From positions 124,001-188,000 of the forward strand of contig NW_026570353.1 in the NCBI RefSeq assembly GCF_019649055.1: DNA of 64,000 bases. The letters are read 5' to 3'. Both the position numbers and the translations under genes were made by a program. This DNA is from Paramacrobiotus metropolitanus (Eukaryota > Tardigrada > Eutardigrada > Parachela > Macrobiotidae). Every line of letters starts with the position of its first letter. Positions within the stretch are counted from its first letter, which is position 1. Below are positions 32,950 to 45,290 of the stretch, piece after piece. The notes below the pieces were generated by a model that had not been told where the DNA came from, did not search any database, and saw only the letters and a program-made list of their open reading frames with translations.

Positions 32950-33152
32950 CAAGAAACAGCCTTGGCTTCGCCTCCGCGTTTCTTGTGGTCCACGGCCACT
33001 TTATTTGATTTCGAATGGATATTCAATAGTACATTTAACATCTCATTATACATTTAACATCTCATTTAACATCTCATTATCTCATCTCATCTCGTATTTT
33101 GTCGAAACGTGATCGGTAAATGCAATAGGGCAAAAACCCCGATTTTATATAT
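32950..33152. repeat. Dispersed repeat copy 3
   Basis: Matches 30990-31138 at both ends. The middle is expanded by repeats of CATTTAACATCTCATT and CTCAT. Confidence 0.7.
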
Positions 33153-34239
33153 ATAGAATTCATGATTCTCTCAAATTACTATTAGTTCTCTCAAATGATT
33201 CTCCCAACCTCAACTTGATGATTCTCGGTAGTGGTAGCTCTGGCATTTGTTCCCCTAACGGGCTCTATACATTGGACAGTAGTGGTTGCTCGGTCACTCG
33301 TTCAGCTAACGGGCTGTGTACACCGAACAGTGGTACTCGGTCACTCGTTCACCTAAAGGGCTCCATACACCGAACAATGGCACTCGGTCTCTCGTTCACC
33401 TAACGGGCTCTGTATACGGAACAGTAGTGGTAGCTTGGTCACTCATTCAACTAACGGGCTCTGTACAACGGACAGCAGTGGTAGCTCGGTCTCTCGTTCA
33501 CCTAAAGGGCTCCATACACCGAACAGTGGTAGCAACTGAATTCATACACCTGAATTCACGATTCTGTGGACGTTGCGGGATTCACCATTCTGAATTCACG
33601 ATTCTGAATATACGATTCTGTGATGAATCTGGGTAGTGTCAGCTTGGTCCCCCGTTCACCTAACGGTCTCCGAACACTGGACAGTAGCGGCAGTTCGGTC
33701 ACTCCATTACCGGACGCGATCTGTGCACTGGACAGTACCCGTAGCTCGGTCACCCGCTTACCCAACGGGTACCGCACCCTGTACAGTACCGGTAGCTTGG
33801 TCAATCGTTCGCTTAACGGTCTCTGTGCACTGGACAGCACCGAGGGCTCGGTCACCCGCTCACCTAACGTGTCCCGCACACTGGACAATACCGGTAGCTT
33901 CAATCGCGGTAGCTGGACAATACCGGTAGCTGGACAATACCGGTAGCTTCAGTGGTAGCTCGTTCACTTGTCCACCTAACGGGCTCTGTACACCGGACAG
34001 CAGCGGTAGCTCGGTCACTCGTTCACCTAACGGGCTCTGTGCACCGAACAGTGGTAGCTCGTTCCGGGCTTTGTGCATCGGACAGCAGACAGTAATGACA
34101 GCTCGGTCAACCGCTCACATTGCTATCCATAGTGGTAGTCCAGTCACTCACTGGCTTTACTGGAATATAGTGGTATTTCGGTCACTCGCTGAACTAACGG
34201 TTTGTGAACTGAACAGTGGTTGTAGTACAATCACAGTAG

Positions 34240-35300
34240 TGATGGTGTAGCGATAGCTGCTCGGCCGGCACTTGTTTAGAAATTGTCCTCGATGACAACG
34301 TTACATGTGCAATCGTTCTTGTCGTAATAGCGGTCTGCTAATTAAATTCATTCTGATAATTCTGATAATTCATTCTGAGAATTTAATTAGTAGGAAATAT
34401 TTATTTTTTAACTATGTTTTAGTTGGTTTACGTGGTAACACTGCCTGGTTAAAAATACCACGATGATAATTATTATTATAATGATTTAGTTGCATTGATT
34501 TTGGTGAATGTGGTCAACACTCTTCCGCTTCGGCGTTCGAAGCGGGAGAGGTTTTGAAAGAAATGAAGACTATCTGGCCGGGTTTTCGACCAAGGGCTTT
34601 CAGAATATAATATTGGTTTTGGTCAGTCTTTTCGGGTTTGCCGGCTCTAGTGTATCCCATTCGTGGCAATATAGATCTGAATCTGGATAATTATACGACT
34701 GCTGACTGGCTTTTTATCGATCATTTTTTCCTAAATTAAATTGCAGAATAACTTTCGTCGGGCTACAGCAGCGATTAGTACAGATGTCATCCCGGCTGGT
34801 GTTGTCGGCATGAGAAATGCCCCTCCCAGGCTGAGTCCCAGCGGTGCAACAGCAGTACCGTTCTCATTTCTTGTTTCGCCGACTGTCTCTTGGTGGCTGC
34901 ATTACGACCGAAGACACAGTATGCTCAGTTTTTTGACCGAAGGTATCTCACTTAACGCGATCAATTAATGTGGCGGTTGTCGTTCTACTTCTATCGACAG
35001 TTCAACGCCCGTGCTGACCGCATCGTGAGATTCTCAGATGGTAACATAAACAACCCATTAATTATCAATTTTTTGCTCTTAGTTTATTCACGGTGTAAAA
35101 TAACCCATTATTCGCCCATACCAACAAGTTCGTTTTAATTCCATTTTCCTAAGCAAATAAATTGTGATAACTGACATATAACTTGTAAGTATAAAAGTAA
35201 AATTTTCTCGGAGAACACGCAGAGAACATAAAACATCACTATCAGATCTGCACAGGATAATAAACAATACCAAAAAAACAGTTACATGCGGGGAACAGTA
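34240..35300. other. Spacer between minisatellite and BTB-7
   Basis: No gene recognised. Short AT-rich direct repeats (TTCTGATAAT) at 34350-34375. Confidence 0.4.
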
Positions 35301-35308
35301 TTTGGTAG

Positions 35309-36906
35309 TCAAAGTTTACAGCAACATTGCTTTACATTACGTATACCACGCTCAACGACATGCTGATCACCATCCATTCGACAGTAGGTAACGCTCCTAT
35401 GGTGATCGTCGATAAAGGCCGTCATCTCCTGGCCCGGTTTCAAGAACTGCGAAGCCGGCAGAATCTGGTCGCAGGGCAGGCGGTTCTCGCCGGATGTACC
35501 GAACGGCAGCTGCCACGCGCAGTGAAATCGCCCCTCCCCGGCACCCACAATCTGCGCTGGATGCCACATCTGCGCCACCTGCTCGAACTGCACGAACACT
35601 TTCTCTCGATACTCCAGCACGGTGTCGTTAATCCGGAAGGATGGCATTCGGCGGTGTTCCGTGGAGAAGGGCAGGGGGGGTTTGACGGTGGCGAACATGT
35701 TTTGATACAGATCGTGTACTTCGGATTGCAGCAGTAAACCACTCTGCAAGACATCACACAGCGCTAAGAAACAGATATCATTTGCAACTGAAAAAAACTG
35801 ACCTTAGCCGGCCCATCCGCCAACTGCGTGGCGGTCAGCAGGGGAAACCGCACGAGGAACAGCGCTTCACCCAACGTCTGACGTTGATTTTCGCCGGTTG
35901 GATCCAGATTGTTAGACTGGCACGCCTCCCGCGCCCACCTATGAAATAGCTCACGGATCTGTCTAAACGTTCGATTTACGTTAGTAGGCTAAACTACGTC
36001 TGCGGTTCTCTTGTTCCTTCAGAGTCCTGACTGTAACGGGGTTCGCGAAAAATTTATCTCATTTCTACCGCCTAAAATTGTACCTCTCGACAGCCAAATA
36101 GATGTCATGCTCGCCGACGCCCACAAGGACTGTCTCACTCTGCAAAATCGTCACCAGGGTCTTATGCGTAATGGCTGCAAAAGGCTCTGACTGCAGAACG
36201 GTTTCAGCGGATCCGCCAACAACAAGCAAGCAACGCTTAACAATTTTTTCCGCATGCCACTGAATTCCCTGTAAAACAGCTACTGTTATCCGTCAGCTGA
36301 TAATACCGAACAGCTGCCTCAAGCCAACACTCTCGAGAACGTTCAGGCAGTTGTCGATGTTGAGCTGGCTGCTGACGAAATCATAGCATTTCTCCACCAG
36401 CTCCGGTACGTCGTATTTGTCCGCGCACATCCACGTCGGGATGACGTTCTCCATGGTTAGCCCATCCACGGCGTCAGTGTACAGGAAACTAAAACGATAC
36501 CATACCTAAATTAAAGAAGACCCGCAAATTTGATCTGACAATTCACAAACCTGAGCATATTGCCAAACGCATCCACCGTAACATCCGGAATCTCGACAGG
36601 TTTCTCGCAGTTCTCAGCTAAATCTCCATAGAGCATGGCGCGGAACACGGAATTGCGCAGACACATAACATACCTGCAAAAATGTCGTGTCTTGCAGAAA
36701 GCAATTGCCAGACGTCAATTTTAGCAGGCCAGAGCTTACTTGTGAGCCGAGAACAGCTTCCCTTCTCCGAATTGCCGTCCCACCATGAACTGCACGTCAC
36801 TGAACTCTCCGCTAACCAGCGACTGTTTCATACTTCGAACCAGCGCCCATGCAGGTGCAGCGGGCGTCCGCTTGCGACGTTTTGGCGCAGCTGGATTCTG
36901 GGGCAT
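35309..36906 (-). CDS. BTB-7: BTB-BACK protein with shortened last domain
   Basis: Exons: 36906-36740, 36673-36551, 36488-36329, 36268-36084, 35938-35803, 35743-35309; 1206 bp, 401 residues, open throughout. The N-terminus is unusual: MPQNPAAPKRRKRTPAAP, a basic stretch that could act as a nuclear signal. Exon 4 is 185 bp rather than 179, adding two residues (VGVGEHDIYLAVER). The last domain follows the family (MWHPAQIVGAGEG, FLKPGQEM, GDQHVVE) but then diverges (GIRNVKQCC) and stops before the conserved VRFMDL segment. This probably reflects a frameshift or replacement of the final 20 or so codons. It may be functional but is the least certain of the intact copies. Confidence 0.75.
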
Positions 36907-37164
36907 TTTAACATCGCTGAGGAAACCAAGTGCTCTCGACATACTGATCGAACGCGGAGTAGCGAACGTGAAGAATACACTTCCTTTGTTAGTACTCGTA
37001 TAATTACAGATGTCAAAAATAGTAGTAGCCAGTAGCTGCCAGTTGAAATGTTGTCGGGAAAAGAATTAAATGAAAAAGAAACCAAATCTGAAAACAGAGT
37101 CGGAGTGACGGAGTCCAGTTTGCAAATGGCTCTTGGTACCACGTGATTGTAACCGAATGCCACC

Positions 37165-37238
37165 TGGCAAGATGCCACCCGTGTGCAGCAGAAAGTGGCT
37201 GTGGCCAATTTCTGCCGCACACGGGTGGCATCTTGCCA
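37165..37238. repeat. Hairpin with 30-bp arms
   Basis: The left arm 37165-37194 (TGGCAAGATGCCACCCGTGT...) is the reverse complement of 37209-37238 with one mismatch, around a 14-base loop. Weaker complementarity extends outward (ACGTGATTGTAACCG against CGGTTACCGG). No ORF. Confidence 0.85.
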
Positions 37239-37329
37239 AGTCTTTGCCTATTACGGTTACCGGTGAACAAAAGAACGCGTCTCCCGTCTCATTGACTGAG
37301 TTGACTCACGTTTGACTGAGTTAGGAATT

Positions 37330-39079
37330 TCGTTAAAAATGTTAAGATTTTTGAAAAACATGTATGGAGCGGCAAAAAAGTGCGTAAAATGGAACAAAGA
37401 ATCGTCAGGATTTTTTCCCGTTAGAAAAGGGCGTTAGGCAGGGCGATCCGTCATCAGGAATGTTGTTCGATCTATACGTTGACCCTTTAACAAAATATGT
37501 AAGAGAAGGACGTGTAACAGATATTGCACTGGGAGATCTCCCTGTGTACCTCCTGAAGTTTGCCGACGATATCGTATTGATAAGCGAAAATGAAGAGGAA
37601 CTGTTGATTTCGGTAGATCGATTAAGCCAGTTTTAACAAGAACACGAGCTGATAATCAACTACGCGAAATCGTTTTGTATGGTGGCGAAAGGTGCTATTC
37701 GAAGACAAATTTCTTGCCACATTGAAATCGATGGTCGAAAATTAGAACAGGTTCCAGAATTTCGGTATCTAGGTTTTGTGTTAAACGAACAATGCGATCT
37801 TAAGAAGTCTGCTAAGCATTTAACAGAGCGGGTAAAAATGGGATACAACATGGCAATACAGAAATTATCAGGGATAAAAATCGGGTTCACATGGAAGACT
37901 GCAAAAGTAATTTTCGAAGCAGTCGTGGGAAGCGTGCTAACCGATGGCTCGGAATTATGCGGAAAAAACAGCGAAATTGACAAAGTACAGATCAACTTTG
38001 CCAAGCGAATTTTCAGCCTCAGAAGCACTACGAACACCGATGCAATTCTGTACCTTTTGAATCTGCTACCACTCAGTCTCAGACAAGTACGACAGCAGAT
38101 GCGGTTTTTCGAAAAGCTCAGTCGCGCAAACTCGGGGACGTTTCTACGAGCGGCTTTTGAGGAAAGCATTCTGGTTGGCAAAAGCAGAAAGAGATGCTGC
38201 ATAAAAAATGCGCTCAGGGAATTACCGGAAGAAATCGAAATTAACCTAACAAACACGGTCCAAGATATTCGTAATCAGCTGGCACAGCTGAATTCAGTTG
38301 ATCTAATGACGAGACTCGAGAAAACATTCCGGGTGAATCTATTTATGTCGGTACAGGATAATGCTGCCAGGAGCAGCAGGATGTATTTTTTATTTCAGTG
38401 TCTACCGGTAAGCGGAGAAGTGGACTTGTGGAAAACGATGCCTATGATAATCAGCGGAAACTGGGTAAAAATGTTGACTTCCGGTCACTATCTTGCTGTG
38501 GAGACAGGAAGATGGAACGGTTTGTCACGAAAGGAGCGGATATGTAACTTCTGTGAGGTTGTGGAAGACGAGTTTCATGCACTGAATGAATGTCCGGGAT
38601 ACTTTCCACACAGGGAGAAACTAAAAGAGCGACTAGCTGTCCATGACCTTTTAATACCGGATGGCGAGCTAGTGGAAACAATGCAGAACTTACTACGAAG
38701 AAAGGACACGCCGACGGAGCACGATAAAACGCTGTTCTTTTGTTTAAGCAATTTTTTAAACCAGATCGTGAAAGATAGCCGCAAAGTATTTTGCGGCGAA
38801 TTGTTACTGCTGCCTATGTAAAGTTTTCTGCAACTAAAATGCAGTTGAATCCATAAACTCACCTTCCTTTTGTTTTACGTACATCATGTTTACATCGCCT
38901 TATTTTTACGTTTACATTGTTAACTTGTTACGTTTGATATTATTTTCTTGACATCATCGATGCTTGTTCTGCAAAAGCTATTATATGATTTTACACCTAA
39001 TCATACGGCACTACGCATGGTGTGCCCCTGCCAGAAGAAATCTGGGGGAATAAAGTTGTCTTGTCTTGTCTTGTCTTGT
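37330..39079 (+). mobile_element. 5'-truncated LINE with (TTGTC)n tail
   Basis: Starts within RT, with coding similarity from about 37340 (LRFLKNMYGAAKKCV). It runs through RT and a C-terminal zinc-finger-like region, and ends with AATAAAG and about five TTGTC repeats. It lies between BTB-7 and BTB-8. At least one frameshift (near 37390) and one in-frame stop (37634-37636) show it is dead. Confidence 0.8.
37340..38821 (+). pseudogene. Reverse transcriptase and C-terminal domain, broken
   Basis: KGVRQGDPSSGMLFDLYVDP (motif B region), LLKFADDIVLISENEEEL (motif C), then a TAA at 37634. The frame reopens and continues for about 395 codons to 38821, with an ATG at 37679. FRYLGFVLNE is the post-catalytic motif. 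Near the end is CNFCEVVEDEFHALNECPGY, the CX2C...H...C knuckle with ECP-Y-R typical of CR1/L2/Jockey-type LINEs. Motif A is absent. Confidence 0.82.
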
Positions 39080-39084
39080 GATGC

Positions 39085-39935
39085 GCATGGACCACGCTAT
39101 TGCATAACGAAGTACTCCGTGTGTCGTGAGAAGTGTGCTCGTGCCTGTCGAGCTGGTACACGATATGTTGATAACTTTTAAGGTTGACGTGTAACAGACT
39201 GAACTCAAGATTCGATGTTATGTAGTGTGTGCCAGCAAAAGTATTGTAGCAAGCAATTAATGACCATTGACCGGCAGAAATAAAATCACATATCCTTCCA
39301 TCTGGCTAAATGAACATACTCGTAGCTTTATCTAAGCGGCGAACACTAAACCATCGCTATATGAAATTACCCTACGAGAGTCGAGACACAACTATCGCCA
39401 CGTTCCATTTGGGCACTGGACACCATTGTGACAGTAACAGTTATCGTCAAGTTAAGTAGAAGTATGCAAACATGATCTCGCGTAAGCAACTGTAAATTAG
39501 GCTGAAGCGTAATCGCATGAATCAGGTATCGACGCGTCTTGCGTCCTCCCGTTGATGTATTCTGACTGGCAAGTGCCACGCACATCCGGCTAATCGGCAC
39601 CGATGGCATGTTGTCGGCTTGCGTTGGTGGAATCACTGGAATGTTAGAGATTGTGATAACGCAAAGGAATGTCAGCAGAGAACGTTGTGAATTACGTGCA
39701 CTGGCAAGGAGCTATATGGTCTCATGTTGTGACATCGTGCTTCTTACTGATTAGCAAATCACTATACGGTGTACCAGCTGTGCAGATTACGACTTTATGG
39801 TACTGTAATTTCTACCAATGTTTTTTTCTATGTACCTTTTGTTCACCGCAGTCTGCCAAGTGTGCTATAAAGGTCATTCGACGTAGCCGCTAATACACGG
39901 GTAAAATAATGCGCGAAGAATCGGTTTTAAGTAAA
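39085..39935. other. Spacer
   Basis: Frames at 39367-39636 (minus) and 39669-39893 (plus) have no recognisable content. No repeat seen. Confidence 0.4.
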
Positions 39936-39940
39936 ATTTT

Positions 39941-40432
39941 TCAGAGAGCAGCTGCCGTAAAAACGATCGTACTTATGCGGTTCTCCCTTGAAGTTGTAGT
40001 CGTCGCTACCTTACCACATTTTGTATACCAGCTCCCCCGGACTGGGAAATTTCGAAAACGGTACGAAACTGCATCTTGGCCACATTTGTATGCCTTTCCG
40101 GATTTGCCGATTTCTACGCATTCAGTTGCAACTCTGACGACTACATATATCTGCGTACGATTATTGTAATTACTGGGCGGATAAGACGCGGCCAAGTTGG
40201 TCACCTCAGAGGCTAAGTAGCAGTTTCCTGCGCTCGAACAAACCAAATGTTTTATAAGATCCGAGCCTTTTGACAAAACCAGTTTTGTTACCAGTTTTGA
40301 GATTGCTATATTCTGTACTTGAGATTTACGATTGGATATCAGCGTGACAGGACAGCTGACAGTGTCACATCTTCGAATCCAAAAACACAGCCATAAAAAA
40401 TAAACAATAATATTCATAACTTGATTTCGCAT
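39941..40432 (-). CDS. Putative secreted cysteine-containing protein
   Basis: 163 residues with a hydrophobic N-terminus (NIIVYFLWLCFW), consistent with a signal peptide cleaved near residues 22-26. The mature part has about six cysteines (SCPV, VCSS, GNCYL, ATECVE, YKCGQ, TKCGK) and one N-glycosylation sequon near the middle (NNRT). No family recognised. Single exon as seen; other exons could exist. The even cysteine number and signal-like start favour a real gene, but there is no supporting homology. Confidence 0.42.
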   Translation of the reverse strand: MRNQVMNIIVYFLWLCFWIRRCDTVSCPVTLISNRKSQVQNIAISKLVTKLVLSKGSDLIKHLVCSSAGNCYLASEVTNLAASYPPSNYNNRTQIYVVVRVATECVEIGKSGKAYKCGQDAVSYRFRNFPVRGSWYTKCGKVATTTTSRENRISTIVFTAAAL

Positions 40433-40964
40433 TTTCTTTTCCCTTTGCGTTTAACCCAATAAATCGGCTCACACCAAATGGCTATTTCCATTACCAAGCG
40501 CACGTCAAAAAGTAGTTCACGAAAATAAATAATACCGTATCTTTAGGCGATACACTGATTACCCGGTGCAAAATCTTAAATAACGCTAACGATTTCATTT
40601 GCCAGACTGTCGCGGGAAACAAATTACCGATAATTCAAACTTGAAGCTCCCAAAACCATTCACCCAAAGTTGAATTCGAATGTATAATTCGAATGTACGA
40701 GCATATTATAAAATCCAGATAACTGATAGTTTACAATAAGCAGAAACATAATTTATATCATTTATGTAAATAAATAAGAGAACAAACCAAAAGAAATAAG
40801 CAAGAAGGGAAGCTTAACTCTGTGCGAGTTGAAAATCGAAAACCCTGTTAAAGAATCCTGAGCGGCTGAGCCTACCAACAATCAACAACGAACCGTTTAG
40901 GAAGGATGCACATTTTCTGTTAACGTTTCCGTTGATTAACGTTCTTCGCCAAGCATCGCAACTT

Positions 40965-43900
40965 TCAAGCCTCAGTATTTGCTTTAATGCTTCTAACGTG
41001 ATGGTCGTGGGCCAGTAAATCGATGAAACGGACCGTGTATTCTTGATGATCAAACTGGACAACATGCTGATCGCCGTTCACTCGACGATAAATAGCTCCA
41101 TTCCTATGGCCACCGTTGATAAAAGCCACCATCTCCTGGCCCGGCTTGAGGAACTGGGAAGCCGGGAGAATTTCTCCGCTGGAATCGCAGCCGCCATAGG
41201 ATGCACCACACGGAACCAGCCACGTGTAGCGGAACTTGTCCTCTTCCACTCCCACAATTTCCGCTGGATGCCACACCTTTGCATGTTGATGCAGGTGCAC
41301 AAACACTGGTTGTGCATACTGCAGCTCGGTGTCGGCGATGCGGAATGTGGACGTTTGGCGAGCGTCTGCCGAGAAGGGCAGTGACGGTTTGACGGTGGCG
41401 AATTTGTGCTGATACAGGTCATGCACTTCGGAATGAAGCAGTAAACCACTCTACAAGGAATCACAAATCGTTGACCGATTGGTAGTTTTGCCACGTTCAG
41501 CTGAATATTAACTCATCATCATCACGTATGCTGAACCAGACGCGTTCATCATTTGAGAAATTTTTTTAAACCCAATTCGTCCGACACAGTTATACGTACA
41601 TAGAGAACTGTCAAAGGCAAAATAAGCATCCTTCATTTGTTTCGGAAATTTTGGTCACTGGCCCCCCACACTGTGGCGCACTACATGAATAACTGCTGAT
41701 CATATGATTTGCTTGACCCCTTTTTGACTGCTTTATAATTTCCAAAACAAACCAAAAACGTAGCATAAGCAGTTTGCATAAGCGGAAGACTGGTCATTTC
41801 GCACTGCACTCGGTCCAATTCCTGTTTTTATTTTGCTTCTTATGGAAACTTTTGGTGTGCTTCATGACGCAGTAATTAGAAAATCATGAGGTGAGAAATT
41901 CATGACGCAGTAATAAGTTTTGTTACGAATACTAGGCATTTATGCTAACTTCGTTTTTGTTAGGAAAACTGGTGATACCATGGCGACCGAAATATGGGGA
42001 AGTCTATTTAAAGTGACAGCAAATATGCGAAAAACCCAAGTCCACCTAAATTGTTCACCAGACAGCGTTATCCCGTAATTTCTATCACATCAGCACACTC
42101 CCAAATACAGATTTTCGGGTTACGGCGACGCCAAACTCCATACTGCGGTGCACCACGCCACATACTGGTAGTTTACGCCCTTCATTTATTTGGCTTGGCG
42201 GATGCATGCCAAATATCGATCAAAATTATAAACTATCGATATACATATATTATCAAAATTTAATACTAATTTTTCTTCTATAAAAATTACCTTATATATT
42301 TGTCTTGTTTGAGAGGAGGACCAGATATGTCATTGTGATAGAGGCAGTGAAGTGGCAGTTGTTCATAGCGCAACTTCGCGCTAAATACATCCTACCTGAA
42401 TATCTGTACTGCTACCTTTAGGATAGAAATTACGGGACACGGAACAGCATTTAAGTGTCAGTCTGAATCGCAGCCGTATCAATCATAGCAAAGGTGAGCT
42501 ATGCATGTCACTTACTTTGACTGGCCCATCGGCCAGCTGCGTGTGAGTCAACAGAGGAAACCGAACGAGAAACAACGCATCGCCCAGAATCTGCCGGCGA
42601 TTGGCGCCGGATGGATCCACGTTGTTGACCTTGCATGCTTCCAGCGCCCATCTGTAACACACCCACTCATGGAGCACACAAAATACTGTTGCACGCGCCG
42701 AACTATACCGCTCGACAGCCAAATAGACGCTATGTTCGCTGGCAAAGAGTGTGCCACTCTGCAGAATCATCACCAGGGTCTTGTGCCCGATGGCGACGAA
42801 ATGCTCGGACTGCAGCACTCCTTCAGCGTAGCGGTCGATGAACCGCAGGCATCGCTTGACAATCTCCTCAGCATGCCATTCAATTCCCTGTAAACCGCTA
42901 AAAGTTAATTGGTGCGGACAGCCAAGGAAGAATGGGTGCGTTGACGAACATTCTCCAGGATGGTCAAACAGTTGTCGACGGTCAGTTCGGTACTGACGAA
43001 GTCACAGCAGATGTCCACTAGCTGCGGGACACCGTACTTGTCCGCGCACATCCACGTAGGGATGACGTTCTCCACACTCAGCTCAACCACGTCGTCAGTG
43101 TAAAGGAAGCTAGAAATTAATCCTTATTGCAACAATAGTATGTGTTGAGCATACAGAAAGGTGCAGCGCAGTCGCACAGCATATTAACGGCAAATGTAAG
43201 GTGAAATTGGGCGAGTGTTAAAGAGTAATGGTGTTTATAGTACGGCTTACAAAAGTCCTGTTAGTTTTCTCGTTCAATGACTTTAACCGTTCTATCACCT
43301 ACAAGTACCCTAGCTATCTGCCAGTTTCAAATACCGAAGGCAAGGTCGATAAAGAACATATGCCTTGCCAAGGGGCACTTTCTGGCATGTAGCTCACAAC
43401 CGTCTGGCAACAACAAAGGTTCTCCTGTTTTGAACCTGTGTTTTGCCTTTGTTCACATGTATCCTGAAGTTATCCCAGCCACTACGATTTAGCGCGCCGA
43501 CCATACCTCGCCACCCTGACGCGGTACCCTTATCCCTACACCGCTTGCTTATGAGCACTTTAATTTTATGCACTGGTACGAAACCTCGAACTGCGACACC
43601 ACGATGCCATCGATATCTTTTGAAGTTCATAGCTTGTTTCTCGCTTTTACTTCCTGCTTCTAATGCACTGCAAATTGTTGAATTGTCGACTTCGGTAAGG
43701 GACATCGCCCCATCACACGAAGACATCCAACAGCTTATTAATTTATTAGATAATCAATAAAGAGCTAGCGTAGCAAGTTAGCAACTAGTACAGCAGCACG
43801 GCACGGCCAGGTTTTCGCGCTGGAAGAGCATCTTGGACGCTCACGAGTGCTGTGATATTTCCGTGTTTAGTGCTTACCATTTCGCTTCCTATAAAAAACC

Positions 43901-44782
43901 TAGCTGTGGCGCTTATCGTTTATTCTTTTATGCACGGGTTGCTAACTGCTGACAGTTATAGCTAAGGCCCAAAATTTCCATCTTATCCTAATTGTACTGT
44001 CATGACCACTGGTAAATCTCGTTAGATTTTAACTTTTAAGGGAGAAGTAGCGATAAAATTCTACCACAGGCTGCATGGCGCTGATTTGACTGAGCAAGAC
44101 ATTTTCTGACATTTCTTCAGATTTTCTAAAATCTTGTATGTCCCAAAAAGTCCCTATTGGTGCTATATCGGGTAAGTAAATTTTATTGATTTTATTCGAC
44201 TGGATTTTGGATTGCCCATTTTTAGGCGTTTTTTCTCGATCATCTCAACTAACTTATCCTTATGGAATGTCGTGTCTTTTAAAATAGTGCTACATATTAT
44301 TAAAATACAGGTAGCGCATGATAATGTGGCTTTACACAAGAGAAAGATAAACGCCGCATTCATTTCTTGGAAAATATATACTGCATAGCTTCGGACAGGA
44401 GACGGCCGTGATCGGACACACCTGAGCAGGTTGGCAAAAGCTTCGGCGGGAACATCAGGAATATCGATGGGCTTTTCACAATTTTCAGCCAAATCTCCGT
44501 ACAGCATGGCACGGAATACGGGGTTGCGCAGACCCAACACGTACCTGCAAGGCATCGGACAAGTTCCTCAGAGTGCACTGTGTAACTATCACACCGCAGC
44601 TTTCGCAGAATAAAGGTTTACTTGTGTGCTGAGAAGAGTTTCCCATCTCCAAACTGCCGTCCAACCATGAACTGCACATCAGCAAGTTCTCCGCTAACCA
44701 GCGACCGCTTCACGCTGCTGAGGAAGCCCTGTCCATCGTGGACCAGCTCAGGATTTTGGGACGATGTCGGACTGTGGGACAT
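40965..44782 (-). CDS. BTB-8: intact BTB-BACK protein with two long introns
   Basis: Exons: 44782-44622, 44544-44422, 43109-42950, 42887-42709, 42651-42516, 41450-40965, giving 1245 bp and 414 residues without a stop. BTB: MSHSPTSSQ...ADVQFMVGRQFGDGK. BACK: WHAEEIVKRC, WALEACKVNNVDPSGANRRQ. The last domain includes VWHPAEIVG, FLKPGQEM, GDQHVVQ and VRFIDLLA. Intron 2 (about 1.3 kb) and intron 5 (about 1.06 kb) are far longer than in the siblings (about 60 bp). I cannot identify an element in either, although intron 5 contains a short direct repeat (TTCATGACGCAGTAAT, twice near 41862-41920). Junctions are canonical (intron 5 donor GTAAGT). Confidence 0.8.
43110..44421. other. Long intron 2 of BTB-8
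   Basis: 1.3 kb. Opposing frames at 43394-43760 are open on both strands, but I recognise no domain in either. It may contain an unrecognised transposon fragment, since siblings have about 60 bp here. Confidence 0.4.
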
Positions 44783-45290
44783 TTTTGGGAAAGAGAATTC
44801 GTTTTCCCTCTCGTAAAGATATAGCATTGCAGCTAGGACGCTGGTGAATGACGAGCACGAAGAGCTGTCAAACAAAGTAAATATTGACACAAGAACCCTA
44901 AAAACGCAAGAAAACACAAGGAAGTTGAAGGAACCGTAATTAAGACAACTTAGAAAATAGAAGAAAACGAAAAAAAATCGATTATTACAAACTGCAGAAA
45001 CGCCAGCCGTTGGAAGACCTTTATTTTCAGTTTTTGTATGGCCTTAGCAACTGGCCCAGAATTGGATTTTCGCAGGCTCTCGCCACGATGCGGGGGCTGC
45101 CTCTGCCGCAGACAAAGGCGGTCGAATAATTATGGAAAAACTGTACCCGCGTGCGGCTGCAGTTCACTGCTGCCTCGGTGTCTCAACCGGAAGTAGCCCC
45201 GCCACCCACTAGGCGGCGGTGACGTGCAACCGGAAATACGGTTCTCATAATACTGGACACGTTTCTCTCTTGGTTCTGGATCTCTGTTGT

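Larger units (their letters stand above)
32285..34235. repeat. Degenerate minisatellite, about 54-bp unit
   Basis: About thirty diverged units built from GGTAGCTCGGTCACTCGTTC, ACCTAACGGGCTCTGT and GCACCGGACAGTAGT. The dominant period is near 54 bp. It is interrupted by dispersed-repeat copies near 32583 and 32950 and a TCTCAT microsatellite near 33040-33105. Because 54 is divisible by three, several frames on both strands stay open with an 18-residue period (minus strand: LSSVR..LGERVTE). I read these frames as by-products. Confidence 0.85.

Noticed and set aside
33215-34078. Repeat-protein frames in the minisatellite
   Set aside because: Explained by a 54-bp period. Frames on both strands are open equally and units vary freely, so there is no coding support.
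43394-43760. Frames open on both strands in BTB-8 intron 2
   Set aside because: Neither translation shows a domain. Kept only as part of the unexplained intron expansion.
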